Notes: generated by a model not told the origin, from the sequence alone. A DNA stretch of 64,000 nt from Marinobacter maritimus (GCF_007671675.1 NZ_VCGW01000001.1:496001-560000); one strand, 5' to 3'. Positions 29,481 through 40,216 are shown, counted from the stretch's first letter. A program made the numbers and translations.

Positions 29481-30276
29481 AGCTAAAGAAACGGTCTCCA
29501 GAACGCTGTTTGTTGCTCTGGTACTGAGTATTGTGTTCTCTGTTGTGGTGTCTACCGCTGCTGTCGTGCTCCGCCCGGCGCAGATCAAGAACCAGAACCT
29601 GGATATCAAAACCAACATCCTGTCTGCCGCGGGAATGCTTCCCCAAGGCGCAGGCGCCGAAGAGATAGAAGAGGTCTTTGCGCAATTTGAAGTGCGCTTG
29701 GTAGATCTGGATACCGGTGACTATGTAGAGCCGTCTTCCGTGGATGTAAAAGATCCCATGAAGTACGACATGTACAAAGCCGCTTCTGACCCCAAGATGT
29801 CCACCAAGATTCCTGCTTCGGAGGACAAGGCCGGTATCAAGCGTCGTCCCAACATCGCCAAGGTTTACACCTTGAGTGAAAACGGGAACCTGAAGCGCGT
29901 GGTGTTGCCAATTCATGGTTACGGACTCTGGTCTACTCTTTACGGCTTCATGTCCCTTGAAGGTGACCTGAACACCATTGAAGGTCTCGGTTTCTATGCT
30001 CACGCAGAAACACCGGGCCTCGGCGGTGAAGTGGATAACCCGCGGTGGAAATCCCAGTGGGCAGGTAAAGAGCTTTACGGTGAAGATAAAACCGAACCTC
30101 AGATCCGCCTGATGAAGGGTGGCGTAGGCGCCAATACCCCTGATAAAGAACACAAGGTTGATGCGCTCTCAGGTGCGACGCTGACCAGTCGTGGCGTTCA
30201 GCAATTGGTTAACTACTGGATGGGTGACCGGGGTTACGCACCGTTCCTCAAGAAACTTCGTGAAGGGGAGGTCTGA
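29473..30276 (+). CDS. nqrC: Na+-translocating NADH:quinone reductase subunit C
   Basis: 267 aa from the GTG at 29473, preceded by AAAGGAGG with 7-8 nt spacing; a longer frame from 29416 is entirely inside nqrB. One N-terminal membrane helix (~11-33) is followed by a periplasmic FMN-binding domain with the flavinylation motif DALSGAT, acceptor Thr236. The motif matches that of NqrB and is the substrate signature of the ApbE flavin transferase encoded 2.5 kb downstream. Confidence 0.96.
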   Translation: MAKAKETVSRTLFVALVLSIVFSVVVSTAAVVLRPAQIKNQNLDIKTNILSAAGMLPQGAGAEEIEEVFAQFEVRLVDLDTGDYVEPSSVDVKDPMKYDMYKAASDPKMSTKIPASEDKAGIKRRPNIAKVYTLSENGNLKRVVLPIHGYGLWSTLYGFMSLEGDLNTIEGLGFYAHAETPGLGGEVDNPRWKSQWAGKELYGEDKTEPQIRLMKGGVGANTPDKEHKVDALSGATLTSRGVQQLVNYWMGDRGYAPFLKKLREGEV

Positions 30277-30278
30277 TC

Positions 30279-30944
30279 ATGGCCGAAGTAACTGCCAAAC
30301 AGGTTCTTTTCGAACCGATTTTCAGTAACAACCCGATCGGGCTGCAGATCCTGGGTATCTGTTCCGCGCTTGCCGTAACCACCAGCATGAACGTCACCAT
30401 CGTTATGTGCCTGTCGGTCATTGCGGTTACCGCGTTTTCCAACCTGGCGGTATCGCTTGTTCGCACGCAGATTCCGAACAGCATCCGGATCATCGTACAG
30501 ATGACCATTATCGCCTCCCTGGTAATCGTGGTTGATCAGATACTCAAAGCCTATGCTTACGAAATAAGCAAACAGCTGTCCGTATTCGTTGGCCTGATCA
30601 TTACCAACTGTATTGTTATGGGGCGTGCTGAAGGTTTCGCCATGAAGAACGGCCCTTGGCTGAGCTTCCTGGACGGCGTCGGTAACGGTATGGGCTACTC
30701 GATCATGCTGCTGTTCGTGGCGTTTTTCCGCGAGCTGCTTGGTGCGGGCTCACTGTTTGGTGTAACGCTGCTGTCTCCGGTAAACGAAGGTGGCTGGTAC
30801 ATAACCAACGGTTTGCTGTTGCTGCCGCCGAGTGCGTTCTTCATTATCGGCCTTGCAATCTGGGGCCTGCGTGCCTGGATGCCAGAGCAGGTAGAAGAGC
30901 CGGACTACAAGATGTCTCGCCACACCCATAAGGAGGCCTTCTGA
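30279..30944 (+). CDS. nqrD: Na+-translocating NADH:quinone reductase subunit D
   Basis: 221 aa, six membrane helices. Cys28 (LGICSA) and Cys111 (ITNCIVMG) are the positions that, with two Cys of NqrE, ligate the intramembrane iron centre in the characterised enzyme. ATG is 2 bp after the nqrC stop, with GGGGAGG upstream; the stop overlaps the nqrE ATG by one base (TGATG). Confidence 0.97.
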   Translation: MAEVTAKQVLFEPIFSNNPIGLQILGICSALAVTTSMNVTIVMCLSVIAVTAFSNLAVSLVRTQIPNSIRIIVQMTIIASLVIVVDQILKAYAYEISKQLSVFVGLIITNCIVMGRAEGFAMKNGPWLSFLDGVGNGMGYSIMLLFVAFFRELLGAGSLFGVTLLSPVNEGGWYITNGLLLLPPSAFFIIGLAIWGLRAWMPEQVEEPDYKMSRHTHKEAF

Positions 30945-31552
30945 TGGAGCACTATATCAGTCTGCTTCTCAAAGCGATTTTCATTGAGAACATGGCTCTC
31001 GCGTTCTTCCTGGGTATGTGTACGTTCCTGGCCATTTCCAAGAAAATTGAAGCGGCTACGGGCCTTGGTATCGCCGTTGTTGTTGTTCTGACGCTGACCG
31101 TGCCAGTCAACAACCTGATCTACAACAACATCCTGCGTGAGGGCGCGCTGTCCTGGGCAGGCTTGCCGGATGTGGATCTGAGCTTCCTTGGGTTGATCAC
31201 GTACATCGGTGTTATCGCAGCCATCGTTCAGATCATGGAAATGATTCTGGACAAGTATATACCGGCACTTTACTCCGCATTGGGCGTGTTTCTGCCGTTG
31301 ATAACGGTGAACTGCGCGATCATGGGTGCTGCACTGTTCATGGTAGAGCGTGACTACACGTTCAGTGAAAGTGTGGTTTACGGCTTTGGTGCTGGCGTGG
31401 GCTGGGCCCTGGCCATTATTGCCCTGGCCGGTATCCGTGAAAAGCTGAAGTACAGCGATGTTCCGGATGGGCTGCGTGGCCTGGGTATCACCTTCATTAC
31501 CGTAGGTTTGATGTCCCTTGGCTTCATGTCTTTCTCCGGGATTTCCCTGTAA
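30944..31552 (+). CDS. nqrE: Na+-translocating NADH:quinone reductase subunit E
   Basis: 202 aa, six membrane helices, homologous and inverted in topology relative to NqrD. Cys26 (GMCTF) and Cys124 (TVNCAIMG) complete the iron-centre ligand set. AAGGAGG precedes the ATG. Translationally coupled to nqrD. Confidence 0.97.
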   Translation: MEHYISLLLKAIFIENMALAFFLGMCTFLAISKKIEAATGLGIAVVVVLTLTVPVNNLIYNNILREGALSWAGLPDVDLSFLGLITYIGVIAAIVQIMEMILDKYIPALYSALGVFLPLITVNCAIMGAALFMVERDYTFSESVVYGFGAGVGWALAIIALAGIREKLKYSDVPDGLRGLGITFITVGLMSLGFMSFSGISL

Positions 31553-31589
31553 CTCATCCGGTGATTCGGTTTAACGAAAAGGCGAGACC

Positions 31590-32816
31590 ATGTATACAGA
31601 AATAATACTCGGCGTGGTCATGTTCACCGTTATCGTTCTGGCGCTTGTGGCGATCATCCTCGCGGCGAGATCCAAACTGGTAAGCACCGGTGATGTGACC
31701 ATCGAAATCAATGACGATCCGGAACATACCGTGAAAACGGAAGCCGGTGGCAAGCTTTTGGGCACCCTGGCGGGCAGCGGAATTTTCCTGTCTTCAGCCT
31801 GTGGCGGCGGCGGTACCTGTGCGCAGTGCAAGTGCAAGGTGTTTGAAGGCGGCGGTGCCATGCTGGCGACGGAAAAGACCCACTTCACGAACCGTGAAGA
31901 GAAAGAAGGCTGGCGCCTGTCGTGCCAGGTCCCGGTCAAGCAGGACATGAAAATTGAGGTGCCTGAGGAGTTCTTTGGCGTCAAGAAGTGGGAATGTGAG
32001 GTTGTCTCCAACCATAACGTGGCCACGTTTATCAAAGAACTTATCCTGAAGCTGCCTGAGGGCGAGGAAGTCGATTTCCGCGCTGGCGGTTATGTTCAGC
32101 TGGAATGCCCTTCTTACGAAATCAATTTCAAGGATTTCGTTATTGAAGAAGAGTTCCACGGCGATTGGGACAAGCTGGACATCTGGCGCTATAAGGCAAT
32201 CAACAAGGAAGAGACCATTCGCGCCTATTCCATGGCGAACTATCCGGAGGAGAAGGGCGTTCTCAAGTTCAATATCCGTATCGCTACTCCGCCTCCGGGA
32301 ACTGATCACCTGCCGGGCATTATGTCCAGTTACGTGTTTAACCTGAAGCCGGGTGACAAGGTTACGGTAATGGGACCATTCGGTGAGTTTTTCGCCAAGA
32401 AAACCGAGGCGGAAATGGTGTTCATTGGTGGTGGTGCCGGTATGGCGCCCATGCGGTCTCATATCTTTGATCAGCTAAAGCGCCTGAACTCCAAACGCAA
32501 GATCAGCTTCTGGTACGGTGCCCGGAGCGAGCGTGAGATGTTCTACGTCGAAGATTTCGACGGGCTTGCTGAAGAGAACGACAACTTCGAATGGCATGTT
32601 GCCCTGTCTGACGCGCAGCCTGAGGACAACTGGGAAGGCCCGACGGGCTTCATCCACAACGTACTCTATGAGAACTACCTGAAGGATCACCCTGCGCCTG
32701 AAGACTGCGAGTTCTATATGTGCGGGCCCCCGATCATGAACGCGTCGGTTATCAAGATGCTGAAAGATATGGGTGTTGAAGACGAGAACATCATGCTGGA
32801 TGACTTCGGAGGCTAA
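31590..32816 (+). CDS. nqrF: Na+-translocating NADH:quinone reductase subunit F
   Basis: 408 aa. An N-terminal membrane helix (~4-25) is followed by a ferredoxin-type [2Fe-2S] domain with C71, C77, C80 and C112, then an FAD domain (RAYSMANYP) and an NADH-binding domain ([14 protein letters not shown] ... [12 protein letters not shown]). It is the electron entry subunit that oxidises NADH. AAGGCGAG lies before the ATG. Confidence 0.97.
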   Translation: MYTEIILGVVMFTVIVLALVAIILAARSKLVSTGDVTIEINDDPEHTVKTEAGGKLLGTLAGSGIFLSSACGGGGTCAQCKCKVFEGGGAMLATEKTHFTNREEKEGWRLSCQVPVKQDMKIEVPEEFFGVKKWECEVVSNHNVATFIKELILKLPEGEEVDFRAGGYVQLECPSYEINFKDFVIEEEFHGDWDKLDIWRYKAINKEETIRAYSMANYPEEKGVLKFNIRIATPPPGTDHLPGIMSSYVFNLKPGDKVTVMGPFGEFFAKKTEAEMVFIGGGAGMAPMRSHIFDQLKRLNSKRKISFWYGARSEREMFYVEDFDGLAEENDNFEWHVALSDAQPEDNWEGPTGFIHNVLYENYLKDHPAPEDCEFYMCGPPIMNASVIKMLKDMGVEDENIMLDDFGG

Positions 32817-32825
32817 ACCTTTCAG

Positions 32826-33878
32826 ATGACATCCCGCATGTTAGAACCCGCCCGGGTGGCCTTTGCCAGCGTCTTCATGATGCTGGCACTGGTGGCCCTG
32901 GCGGGTTGTTCGTTTCAGCCAGATGAGGAAATCTGGGAGATCTCCGGGCCGGTGTTTGGTACCAGCTACCATATCAGCGTTGTCTTACCGGAAGACCACG
33001 AGAAACTTGAGGCGCTGGCGAAAGGCATTGAAGACGCTCTTGAAAGCGTTGATGCGTCCATGTCGACCTGGCGAGAGGATTCGGAGCTGTCGAAACTGAA
33101 TCGCCGGGAAGATCAATCGGACTGGATTCCGGTTTCGGACGCACTTTTTGAGGTGCTGGCCAGAGCGGATGAGATTTCGCGGCTGACAGACGGCGCGTTT
33201 GACGTGACCATCGGGCCAGTAGTGAATCTCTGGGGCTTCGGGCCGGAAGCGAGACCTGAAAAGATTCCGTCAGAAGAAAGTCTGGATCGAGCTTTGGCTA
33301 CTACGGGCTATGAGCAACTTGCGCTCCGGCCTGAGCCGCCCGCGTTAAAGGCGGCAGTGCGCCAATACATCGATCTCTCCGCGATCGCAAAAGGTTACGG
33401 TGTAGATGTTGTGGCTCGCTATCTCGATAGCGAAGGCATAGAGGCGTACCTTGTCGAAATAGGCGGGGAAATCCGTACCAGCGGCAAGAAGCCTGACGGC
33501 AACGTTTGGAGGCTCGCTGTTGAACAGCCGGTTGAAGGCACAGAGCATAGGATAAACCTCGTTGTTTCGCTGCCTTCCCGTTCAATGGCCACCTCCGGAG
33601 ACTATCGTAACTATTACGAATCGGATGGGCGCCGTTTCTCCCATACAATAGATCCTGAAACCGGACAGCCGATAGCGCATCATCTGGCGTCTGTAACGGT
33701 CATCGCAGATGACAGCATGACCGCTGATGCGCTGGCGACGGGTTTCACGGTGATGGGTTATGAGCGAGCAAGTGCGCTCGCAACGAGGGAGAATATTCCC
33801 GCCTATTTTATTATCCGGACGGAAAGCGGGTTTGAGGGACATCAGACTCCGGCGTTTTCGTCCTACGTTACTCAGTAA
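32826..33878 (+). CDS. apbE: ApbE, FAD:protein FMN transferase (lipoprotein)
   Basis: 350 aa. A signal peptide with lipobox LAGC (lipidated Cys28) places it on the periplasmic face. The ApbE fold is recognisable by FGTSYHISV near 45, DASMSTWREDSELS, FDVTIGPVVNLWGFG, IDLSAIAKGYGVD and the C-terminal DSMTADALATGF. It transfers FMN from FAD onto Thr of the SGAT motifs in NqrB and NqrC using Mg2+. It follows nqrF by 9 bp, so expression is tied to its substrates. Confidence 0.95.
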   Translation: MTSRMLEPARVAFASVFMMLALVALAGCSFQPDEEIWEISGPVFGTSYHISVVLPEDHEKLEALAKGIEDALESVDASMSTWREDSELSKLNRREDQSDWIPVSDALFEVLARADEISRLTDGAFDVTIGPVVNLWGFGPEARPEKIPSEESLDRALATTGYEQLALRPEPPALKAAVRQYIDLSAIAKGYGVDVVARYLDSEGIEAYLVEIGGEIRTSGKKPDGNVWRLAVEQPVEGTEHRINLVVSLPSRSMATSGDYRNYYESDGRRFSHTIDPETGQPIAHHLASVTVIADDSMTADALATGFTVMGYERASALATRENIPAYFIIRTESGFEGHQTPAFSSYVTQ

Positions 33879-33890
33879 GGGGAAGCCAAC

Positions 33891-34142
33891 ATGGGTACCT
33901 TTCTTCTGGTTTTATTGATTGTGGTTCTGCTGGTAGCCGGTATGGCTGTTGGCGTCATATTTGGCCGCAAGCCGATCAGCGGCACTTGTGGCGGCATTGG
34001 TGCGCTTGGCATCAGTTCGTCCTGTGATATTTGCGGTGGCAACACCCAGAAGTGCGAGGAGGAAAACCAGCGTGTGGCCTCCGAGGCCGTAACGCCTGAG
34101 GAACTGGCATACGATGCGACCAAAGCGGATCGTAAGCAGTAA
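33891..34142 (+). CDS. nqrM: NqrM, Na+-NQR maturation factor
   Basis: 83 aa. One N-terminal membrane helix (~3-24) is followed by a Cys motif with C33, C45, C48 and C55 (CDICGG core). NqrM is thought to deliver iron for the NqrD/NqrE centre. AAGGGGA precedes the ATG. Last gene of the nqr-apbE-nqrM transcription unit; sthA follows after 65 bp. Confidence 0.93.
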   Translation: MGTFLLVLLIVVLLVAGMAVGVIFGRKPISGTCGGIGALGISSSCDICGGNTQKCEEENQRVASEAVTPEELAYDATKADRKQ

Positions 34143-34207
34143 ATGCTGGCAGGCTTGGAATAATCACAATTATTTTTTCACGACGTAGATAAGGAGTCAC
34201 TGCGCGC

Positions 34208-35599
34208 ATGGCGGAACATCATTACGACGTCGTCGTTATCGGTGCTGGACCTTCAGGTGAAGGTGCAGCAATGAATGCGACGAAGCATGGCAAGCGTGTT
34301 GCTATCGTTGAAGACAAGCCTACAGTGGGAGGCAACTGCACCCACTGGGGCACGATTCCTTCCAAAGCTTTGCGCCACTCGGTCAAGCAGATCATTACCT
34401 TCAATACCAATCAGATGTTCCGGGATATCGGAGAACCCCGCTGGTTCTCGTTTCCCCGTGTACTTCAGAGCGCACAGAAGGTTATTGGCAAACAGGTAAA
34501 GCTGAGAACCCAGTTCTATTCCCGTAACCGTGTGGATCTGATCAACGGGCGCGCGTCGTTTCTCGACAACAACCGGCTCGAAGTCCGGGGTAACAAGTCC
34601 GTTGAAATACTGAACTTCAAACAGGTAGTAATTGCGACTGGCTCACGCCCTTATCTGCCGCCAGATGTGGATTTTCGCCATCACCGGATCTACAACTCGG
34701 ATACCATTCTCAACCTGTCTCATACGCCCCGCACGCTGGTCATTTATGGTGCCGGTGTTATCGGTTCGGAATACGCCTCCATCTTTGCGGGCCTTGGTGT
34801 GAAGGTTGATCTGATCAACCCGGGCAGTCGCCTGTTGTCATTCCTCGATGATGAAATCTCGGATGCCCTGAGCTACCACCTTCGCAACAATGGAGTGTTG
34901 GTGCGCCATAACGAAGAATATGCGTCTGTTGATGGTGATGATCACGGCATCGTGCTTTCCCTGAAGTCCGGCAAGAAGATCCGGGCGGATGCGTTTCTCT
35001 GGTGCAATGGCAGAACAGGGAATACCGATAGCCTCGCGCTTGAAAATGTTGAGCTGGTTCCTAACGGTCGCGGGCAGTTGGCGGTTGATGAGCACTATCG
35101 TACTGAGGTGAAGAACATCTATGCTGTTGGCGACGTAATCGGTTGGCCCAGCTTGGCGAGTGCCGCTTATGACCAGGGGCGATCTGCATCCTCGGCTATT
35201 GTTCATGATGAGCACTTCCGGTTCGTTTCAGACGTGCCCACGGGTATTTATACGATTCCCGAGATCAGTTCTGTCGGCAAAACCGAGCGCGAACTGACAG
35301 AAGCCAAGGTACCCTATGAAGTCGGGCAGGCCTTTTTCAAGGACCTCGCCCGGGCGCAGATTACCGGTGAGGCGGTTGGCATGCTGAAGCTCCTGTTCCA
35401 CCGTGAGACCAGAGAGATTCTGGGCATTCATTGTTTTGGCGACCAGGCTGCCGAGATTGTTCACATCGGCCAAGCGATCATGAACCAGAAGGGTGACGCC
35501 AACTCTCTCGATTACTTTATCAACACAACCTTTAACTACCCGACCATGGCGGAAGCTTACCGGGTAGCTGCGTTGAACGGCCTGAACCGAATCTTCTGA
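34208..35599 (+). CDS. sthA: Soluble pyridine nucleotide transhydrogenase
   Basis: 463 aa flavoprotein of the disulfide-reductase family. FAD site [13 protein letters not shown] near the N-terminus; NAD(P) site [20 protein letters not shown] (~177-196). At the position of the redox disulfide it reads [17 protein letters not shown], so the second Cys is Thr, as in true SthA rather than lipoamide dehydrogenase. It converts NADPH + NAD+ to NADP+ + NADH, feeding NADH to the adjacent Na+-NQR. AAGGAG is 12 nt from the ATG. Followed by a strong terminator. Confidence 0.95.
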   Translation: MAEHHYDVVVIGAGPSGEGAAMNATKHGKRVAIVEDKPTVGGNCTHWGTIPSKALRHSVKQIITFNTNQMFRDIGEPRWFSFPRVLQSAQKVIGKQVKLRTQFYSRNRVDLINGRASFLDNNRLEVRGNKSVEILNFKQVVIATGSRPYLPPDVDFRHHRIYNSDTILNLSHTPRTLVIYGAGVIGSEYASIFAGLGVKVDLINPGSRLLSFLDDEISDALSYHLRNNGVLVRHNEEYASVDGDDHGIVLSLKSGKKIRADAFLWCNGRTGNTDSLALENVELVPNGRGQLAVDEHYRTEVKNIYAVGDVIGWPSLASAAYDQGRSASSAIVHDEHFRFVSDVPTGIYTIPEISSVGKTERELTEAKVPYEVGQAFFKDLARAQITGEAVGMLKLLFHRETREILGIHCFGDQAAEIVHIGQAIMNQKGDANSLDYFINTTFNYPTMAEAYRVAALNGLNRIF

Positions 35600-35610
35600 A
35601 CGATTCCGGT

Positions 35611-36405
35611 TCAACTGGCGGGTAATGCCTCATTACCCGCCGTTTTGTTTTCCTGGCGACCAGGCAGCGTGAGTGAGGCGCTTGTGCGGTTATCAAAGAA
35701 CATCCGCGTGCTCGTAGGGTAATCCGTGATAATGCTGTCTACTCCCATCGCTTCAAGATGAAGCATGTCCTGGATGCGGTTAACCGTCCAGCAGGAGACG
35801 TGCATTTCCCTGCGGTGAGCATTCTCCACGAGTTCCGGGGAGCATAATTTCCAGTTAATGCACAAATAGTCACAGCCCAGCCCGGTTGCTATGCGAAGCG
35901 GCCTCGGGAATCGACGTTCTGTCACCAAACCTGTGCGTATGCGTTTATTTCTTCTGCGTATTTCTTTCAGAAACCAGGTGTCTGACGAGGTAATTGCTGC
36001 TGTCTGGTAAAGATTGCGATGCTGGATAATTTCCGTTAACCGGTTGCACAGAACATTGAGCCTGGCGCGAGAATCTTTTTTTACCTCAAGCTGGAAGTGC
36101 TCGATATCATTGAACTGGTCCAGCAAATCTTCCAGTGTCGGTATACCCGCTCTTACAGGCCATGTGCTTGTGTTCCGGCGAGCGTCCATAGCTGCCAGCT
36201 CAGCAGCCGTGTATTGGCCAACGTTACCTTTCTGGCCGGTTGTGCGGTCGGTGGTGAGATCGTGCACAAGTACGGGCTTGCCATCTTTCGACAGCACAAG
36301 GTCCAGCTCAAAATGCCGAATGCCCTGCCGATAGGCATGCCTGAATCCGGGCAGTGTATTTTCTGGGGCTTCACCTTTGGCGCCCCGGTGTCCGTAGACA
36401 ATCAT
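35611..36405 (-). CDS. Glycerophosphodiester phosphodiesterase
   Basis: 264 aa, cytoplasmic (no signal). GDPD signature: YGHRGAKGEAPENTLPGFRHA at the start (catalytic His5 and His21-type arrangement with Glu), VHDLTTDRTT, and ELDLVLSKDG for metal ligands. It cleaves glycerophosphodiesters to glycerol-3-phosphate and an alcohol. ATGA overlap with the DAHP synthase stop. The last ~12 codons (TAGNEALPAS end) lie inside the sthA terminator on the other strand. Confidence 0.92.
   Translation of the reverse strand: MIVYGHRGAKGEAPENTLPGFRHAYRQGIRHFELDLVLSKDGKPVLVHDLTTDRTTGQKGNVGQYTAAELAAMDARRNTSTWPVRAGIPTLEDLLDQFNDIEHFQLEVKKDSRARLNVLCNRLTEIIQHRNLYQTAAITSSDTWFLKEIRRRNKRIRTGLVTERRFPRPLRIATGLGCDYLCINWKLCSPELVENAHRREMHVSCWTVNRIQDMLHLEAMGVDSIITDYPTSTRMFFDNRTSASLTLPGRQENKTAGNEALPAS
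35617..35651 (+). terminator. Rho-independent terminator of sthA, inside the GDPD coding end
   Basis: An 11-bp perfect stem, GGCGGGTAATG (35617-35627) with CATTACCCGCC (35631-35641), closes on a 3-nt loop and is followed by GTTTTGTTTT. It begins 18 bp after the sthA stop. The same bases encode the C-terminal residues of the convergent GDPD gene. Confidence 0.9.
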
Positions 36406-37529
36406 TCCGGTGTTTTACCTCTCAAGCGTTGATAAATAGCCTGGCGTTTTTTCCAGGTATCGTGACATAGGCGTATGTCTTCCAGGTAGGCTGACAGCTC
36501 CTCCATCAGCAGGGCCTGTGGGCCATCAACCAGAGCTTTCTCGGGCTTGGGGTGGAAGTCCACCAGAACCATATTGGCCCCTGCGATCACGCCCTGTGCG
36601 GTTGCGTGCACCACATCCAGGATGCCATCCGGTGCTTTCTCTCGGGTACCTACCGAGTGTGAGGGGTCGACACAGACGGGCATGCGTGTCAGCCGCTTAA
36701 CAGCCGGTACATGGGCGAAATCCACCATGTTGCGGTGCGGCTGGCCGGCTTCAGTTTTCATGCCTCGCAAACAGAAAATAACGTTCGCGTTGCCTTCACT
36801 GGCGAGATACTCCGCCGCATTCAGGGATTCATTCAGCGTGATGCCGAATCCGCGCTTGAGCAGAACCGGATAGGTGGTTTGCCGACCGATGGCTTTGAGA
36901 AGTTCAAAGTTCTGGGTGTTCCGGGTACCGACCTGCAGCATGACCCCGGTTGGTCGCCCGAGTTTTTCCAGGCAGGTGTCAATTTCCTCAATGTGGCTCT
37001 CATGGGTGATCTCCATGGCGATCACTTTGATACCGTGTTTGCCGGCTTTTTCGAAAACCCACGGCAGGCAGCCCTTACCATGCCCCTGAAACGAATAGGG
37101 GTTGGTGCGGGGCTTGTAGGCACCCATGCGTGTACAAACTTCGCCGTGTTCCTCGAGAGCCTTCAGCATCATTTCAACGTGCTCGGGGATGTCTACAGCG
37201 CATAGCCCGGCAAAGATGTTGAGATTGGACTGGTTGAAGTCCACGCCGTTGTAGCTGAAGCCCGTTTGCCGATTGTCATCCCGGTGACGCCCCAGTATCC
37301 GGTAATCTTCGGATATGCGGATGGCGCGCTCGACAGCCGGCAGCGCTTCGATTTCCGCCATATCAAGTGGTTTGGTGTCGCCCAGAAGATAAACTTCGGT
37401 CAGCCGCTGACTGACGCCCTGAATCTCATGCACCCGCACGGTTACACCCGGCAGGTGCTCCAGAAAATGCATGGTCTGGCGATAGGCGTCGCTGTCCAGG
37501 GGCGTGTTGGGATGAAGAATGGCTAGCAT
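36402..37529 (-). CDS. 3-deoxy-7-phosphoheptulonate (DAHP) synthase, AroA(beta)/KDOPS-like type
   Basis: 375 aa; ATG with AAGGAAG upstream. An N-terminal ferredoxin-like (ACT-like) regulatory domain (~1-75) precedes the TIM barrel. Substrate-binding segments are YKPRTNPYSFQG (~139-150), QVGTRNTQNFELL (~208), PVLLKRGFG, and a metal-site stretch CVDPSHSVGTRE (~298). It condenses PEP and erythrose-4-phosphate in the first shikimate step. This short barrel with an N-terminal domain is the type Ibeta arrangement, distinct from E. coli AroFGH. It sits with transaldolase, a supplier of erythrose-4-phosphate, 0.5 kb upstream. Confidence 0.8.
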   Translation of the reverse strand: MLAILHPNTPLDSDAYRQTMHFLEHLPGVTVRVHEIQGVSQRLTEVYLLGDTKPLDMAEIEALPAVERAIRISEDYRILGRHRDDNRQTGFSYNGVDFNQSNLNIFAGLCAVDIPEHVEMMLKALEEHGEVCTRMGAYKPRTNPYSFQGHGKGCLPWVFEKAGKHGIKVIAMEITHESHIEEIDTCLEKLGRPTGVMLQVGTRNTQNFELLKAIGRQTTYPVLLKRGFGITLNESLNAAEYLASEGNANVIFCLRGMKTEAGQPHRNMVDFAHVPAVKRLTRMPVCVDPSHSVGTREKAPDGILDVVHATAQGVIAGANMVLVDFHPKPEKALVDGPQALLMEELSAYLEDIRLCHDTWKKRQAIYQRLRGKTPE

Positions 37530-37553
37530 GGGGCTTCCTTTGTTATCTGCCGG

Positions 37554-38003
37554 TCAGGAGCGTGCGCTCTCTGCCTTGTGTCGCGCCTGTATGAATTCCC
37601 GGTGGTTTAGGTGCAGCAGGTCAGCCATACGGCGAATAAGGTGTTCTTCGTACTTGTCGACGCGATCATCCGCGAGCGCAACCTGCCAGATACTTTCCAG
37701 CAACGACTGTTTGCCCTCTTGGTCCAGAGACTCGTTGATCTGCTCTGTGAATTCATACAGCGAGGTGGCATGGTCCGCCTGCTCCAGGGCATGGCGGAGA
37801 ATTTCTTCTGCTTCTTCCCGGGTCAAGTGATGAGCTTTTACCGCACAGTCTACGATAGCTTGCAGCTCTCGCTCGTCTTCATCGTTATCAACCCTTGAAA
37901 GCTGCACCATCAAGGCAGTTGCTGCAATCGCCATCTCGCGAGCATCGGGTTTATGGTGCTCTGTTTCCGGCGTGCTAAACAGTTTTTTCAGGCTTTCAAT
38001 CAT
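37554..38003 (-). CDS. TerB-family (tellurite-resistance-type) helical protein
   Basis: 149 aa. The TerB-like fold is indicated by AIAATALMVQLSRVDNDEDERELQAI, with an acidic metal-binding loop, and a second helical half LLESIWQVALADDRVDKYEEHLIRRMADLL. TerB proteins bind Ca2+ at acidic loops and are associated with membranes or stress responses; no other ter genes are present, so tellurite resistance should not be inferred. It lies between transaldolase and DAHP synthase, possibly in one operon. Confidence 0.85.
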   Translation of the reverse strand: MIESLKKLFSTPETEHHKPDAREMAIAATALMVQLSRVDNDEDERELQAIVDCAVKAHHLTREEAEEILRHALEQADHATSLYEFTEQINESLDQEGKQSLLESIWQVALADDRVDKYEEHLIRRMADLLHLNHREFIQARHKAESARS

Positions 38004-38067
38004 AATCTGTCACGATCATTGAGGTACGTTGAAGTTGCATTTAGAACACCTTGAAGGCGCGCAGTAA

Positions 38068-39036
38068 TCAGGCCGCTTTACTGGCTAGTTGGCGGACCTG
38101 GCCTTCCAGTTCAATCTGGTCGACGGTGAAGCGACGAATGCCGTCTGCGAGTTTTTCAGTTGCCATGGCATCTTCGTTGTTCTCCCAGCGAAACCGTTTT
38201 TCATCCAGAATACTGAAGCCGTCTTGTGAACTTGCTCCATCCGCAGAGAGTCGTTGCTCCAGACTTCCGTGGTCGTCCTGCAGCTCCTGCAACAACGCAG
38301 GGCTGATGGTCAGGCGGTCACAGCCCGCCAGCATTTCAATTTCTCCGGTGTTGCGGAAACTCGCGCCCATAACCACCGTACTGTAGCCATTGGCCTTGTA
38401 GTAATTATAGATGCGGGCGACTGAACGTACACCTGGGTCCTCGGTAGCAGGGAAGTGGTCCCGCCCGCTGCTGGCAAGGTGCCAGTCCAGTATACGACCT
38501 ACGAAGGGAGAGATCAGGAACGCACCGGCTTGAGCGCAGGCGGCTGCCTGCACGAACGAGAACAGCAGCGTGAGATTGCAGCGAATACCTTCCTGCTCAA
38601 GTATCTCCGCCGCGCGAATGCCCTCCCAGGTAGCAGCAATCTTGATCAATACACGGCGGGTATCTACGCCCTGTTGGTCGTAAAGCTCTACAAGGCGGCG
38701 TGCGCGCTTGAGCGTGGCCTCGGTATCGAATGATAGTCGAGCATCAACTTCCGTTGAGACCACCCCTGGAATCAGATTAAGTATCTCCTGGCCCGCCAGA
38801 ACTGCCAGCATATCGGTTGCTACCGTCAACTGCTCGGCATCGGAGCCACCCTGCTTGCGAGCCATGGCAACCGCTTTTGCCAACATAGGACGGTAGGCTT
38901 CGGAAGCGGCCGCTTTGAGCAACAGTGACGGGTTTGTTGTAGCATCCTGCGGGCGCCATTGGGCGATGGCACCGATATCGCCGGTGTCGGCGACTACCGT
39001 TGTCATCGTCTTCAATTGTTCGAGTTTGTTGGCCAT
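38068..39036 (-). CDS. tal: Transaldolase
   Basis: 322 aa. Class I transaldolase: [30 protein letters not shown] at the N-terminus, the Schiff-base Lys in [11 protein letters not shown] (~132), and [30 protein letters not shown]. It interconverts sedoheptulose-7-P + GAP and erythrose-4-P + fructose-6-P in the pentose phosphate pathway. Length is standard. Probably first gene of a minus-strand run tal-terB-DAHP synthase-GDPD. Confidence 0.96.
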   Translation of the reverse strand: MANKLEQLKTMTTVVADTGDIGAIAQWRPQDATTNPSLLLKAAASEAYRPMLAKAVAMARKQGGSDAEQLTVATDMLAVLAGQEILNLIPGVVSTEVDARLSFDTEATLKRARRLVELYDQQGVDTRRVLIKIAATWEGIRAAEILEQEGIRCNLTLLFSFVQAAACAQAGAFLISPFVGRILDWHLASSGRDHFPATEDPGVRSVARIYNYYKANGYSTVVMGASFRNTGEIEMLAGCDRLTISPALLQELQDDHGSLEQRLSADGASSQDGFSILDEKRFRWENNEDAMATEKLADGIRRFTVDQIELEGQVRQLASKAA

Positions 39037-39175
39037 TCGTAATGTCGTCCGGGTTGATGTTGTATCAGCACATCCGAATCCCGGAGGCTGGTTATAGGTC
39101 TACAATAGCGGGCTGTAAAGACAGGAACAAGACAGCAAAAAGTAAGGTTCTGGCAATAACGCGTTAAGGTCGCGG

Positions 39176-40216
39176 TCAGGCGCTGGCTGTCTCGTCATTT
39201 AACACAGGCTGGGCGGGCTCCTGAACCTTCTCCAGAGCGGTCTGGAGAACCTCCAGCCCGGCGCCGCGCTTATGAGCGTTTTCGCTGATATAGCGACGGA
39301 ACTGGCGCCCGCCGGGTACACCATGGAAAAGCCCCAGTAAATGTCGGGATATATGGCCGAGGAAGACGCCGCGCTCCAGCTCGCTCTGGATAAACGGGTA
39401 CATGGCCCTGAGAGCATCATGGCGTGAGGTCATAGGAGCCTCGTCACCAAAGAACTCCGGATCCACGCCCGCCAGAAGCCAGGGGTTGTGGTAAGCCTCG
39501 CGGCCAAGCATCACGCCATCGGTGTGCGTTAGGTGTTCCTGGCATTCGTCAAAGGTTTTTATGCCGCCGTTGATAACGATCTCAAGGTGGGGGTATTTCT
39601 GCTTAAGGCGGTACACCCAATCGTACTTTAACGGCGGAATATCCCTGTTTTCCTTGGGGCTCAGGCCTTCAAGTACAGCAATGCGGGCGTGCACAATAAA
39701 CGTCTGACATCCGGCGGCGCTTACCTTGTCCACGAACTCGCAAAGATCCTCCCAGGATTCACGCCCGTTAATGCCTATACGGTGCTTAACGGTAACCGGG
39801 AGTTGCGTGGCTTCAATCATTGCGTTGACGCCTTCTGCCACTTTATCCGGATGTGCCATCAGACACGCGCCAATCATGTTGTTCTGCACCCGGTCGCTGG
39901 GACAGCCAACGTTCAGATTTACCTCACTGAAACCAAACTGTTCAGCCAACCGTGCACAATGGGCCAGCTCACTCGCGTCACTGCCACCAAGCTGCAATGC
40001 TAGCGGGTACTCGGCAGGATTGTGATGCAAAAACCGCTCTGTATCCCCGTGAATCAACGCGCCAGTCGTCACCATCTCGGTGTAGAGCAGCGTATGCCGG
40101 CTCAACAGGCGTGCGAGGTAACGATATTGCGGGGTAGTCCAATCCATCATAGGCGCGACGCAGAAGCGGCGAGATGGGTTGGTCCCGCTGTTTTTGGAAG
40201 ATGTATCTTTGATCAT
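39176..40216 (-). CDS. dusA: tRNA-dihydrouridine(20/20a) synthase DusA
   Basis: 346 aa. FMN enzyme reducing U20/U20a in tRNA D-loops with NADPH. Seen: RRFCVAPMMDWTTPQYR at the start of the barrel, EVNLNVGCPSDRVQNN with the catalytic Cys (~105), VKHRIGINGRESWEDL, INGGIKT and DGVMLGREAYHNPW. Length and motifs indicate DusA rather than DusB/C. It is 139 bp upstream of tal on the same strand. Confidence 0.96.
   Translation of the reverse strand: MIKDTSSKNSGTNPSRRFCVAPMMDWTTPQYRYLARLLSRHTLLYTEMVTTGALIHGDTERFLHHNPAEYPLALQLGGSDASELAHCARLAEQFGFSEVNLNVGCPSDRVQNNMIGACLMAHPDKVAEGVNAMIEATQLPVTVKHRIGINGRESWEDLCEFVDKVSAAGCQTFIVHARIAVLEGLSPKENRDIPPLKYDWVYRLKQKYPHLEIVINGGIKTFDECQEHLTHTDGVMLGREAYHNPWLLAGVDPEFFGDEAPMTSRHDALRAMYPFIQSELERGVFLGHISRHLLGLFHGVPGGRQFRRYISENAHKRGAGLEVLQTALEKVQEPAQPVLNDETASA

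Noticed and set aside
37554..38003. Tellurite-resistance system
   Set aside because: Only a lone TerB-fold gene is present; no terA/C/D/E/Z neighbours.
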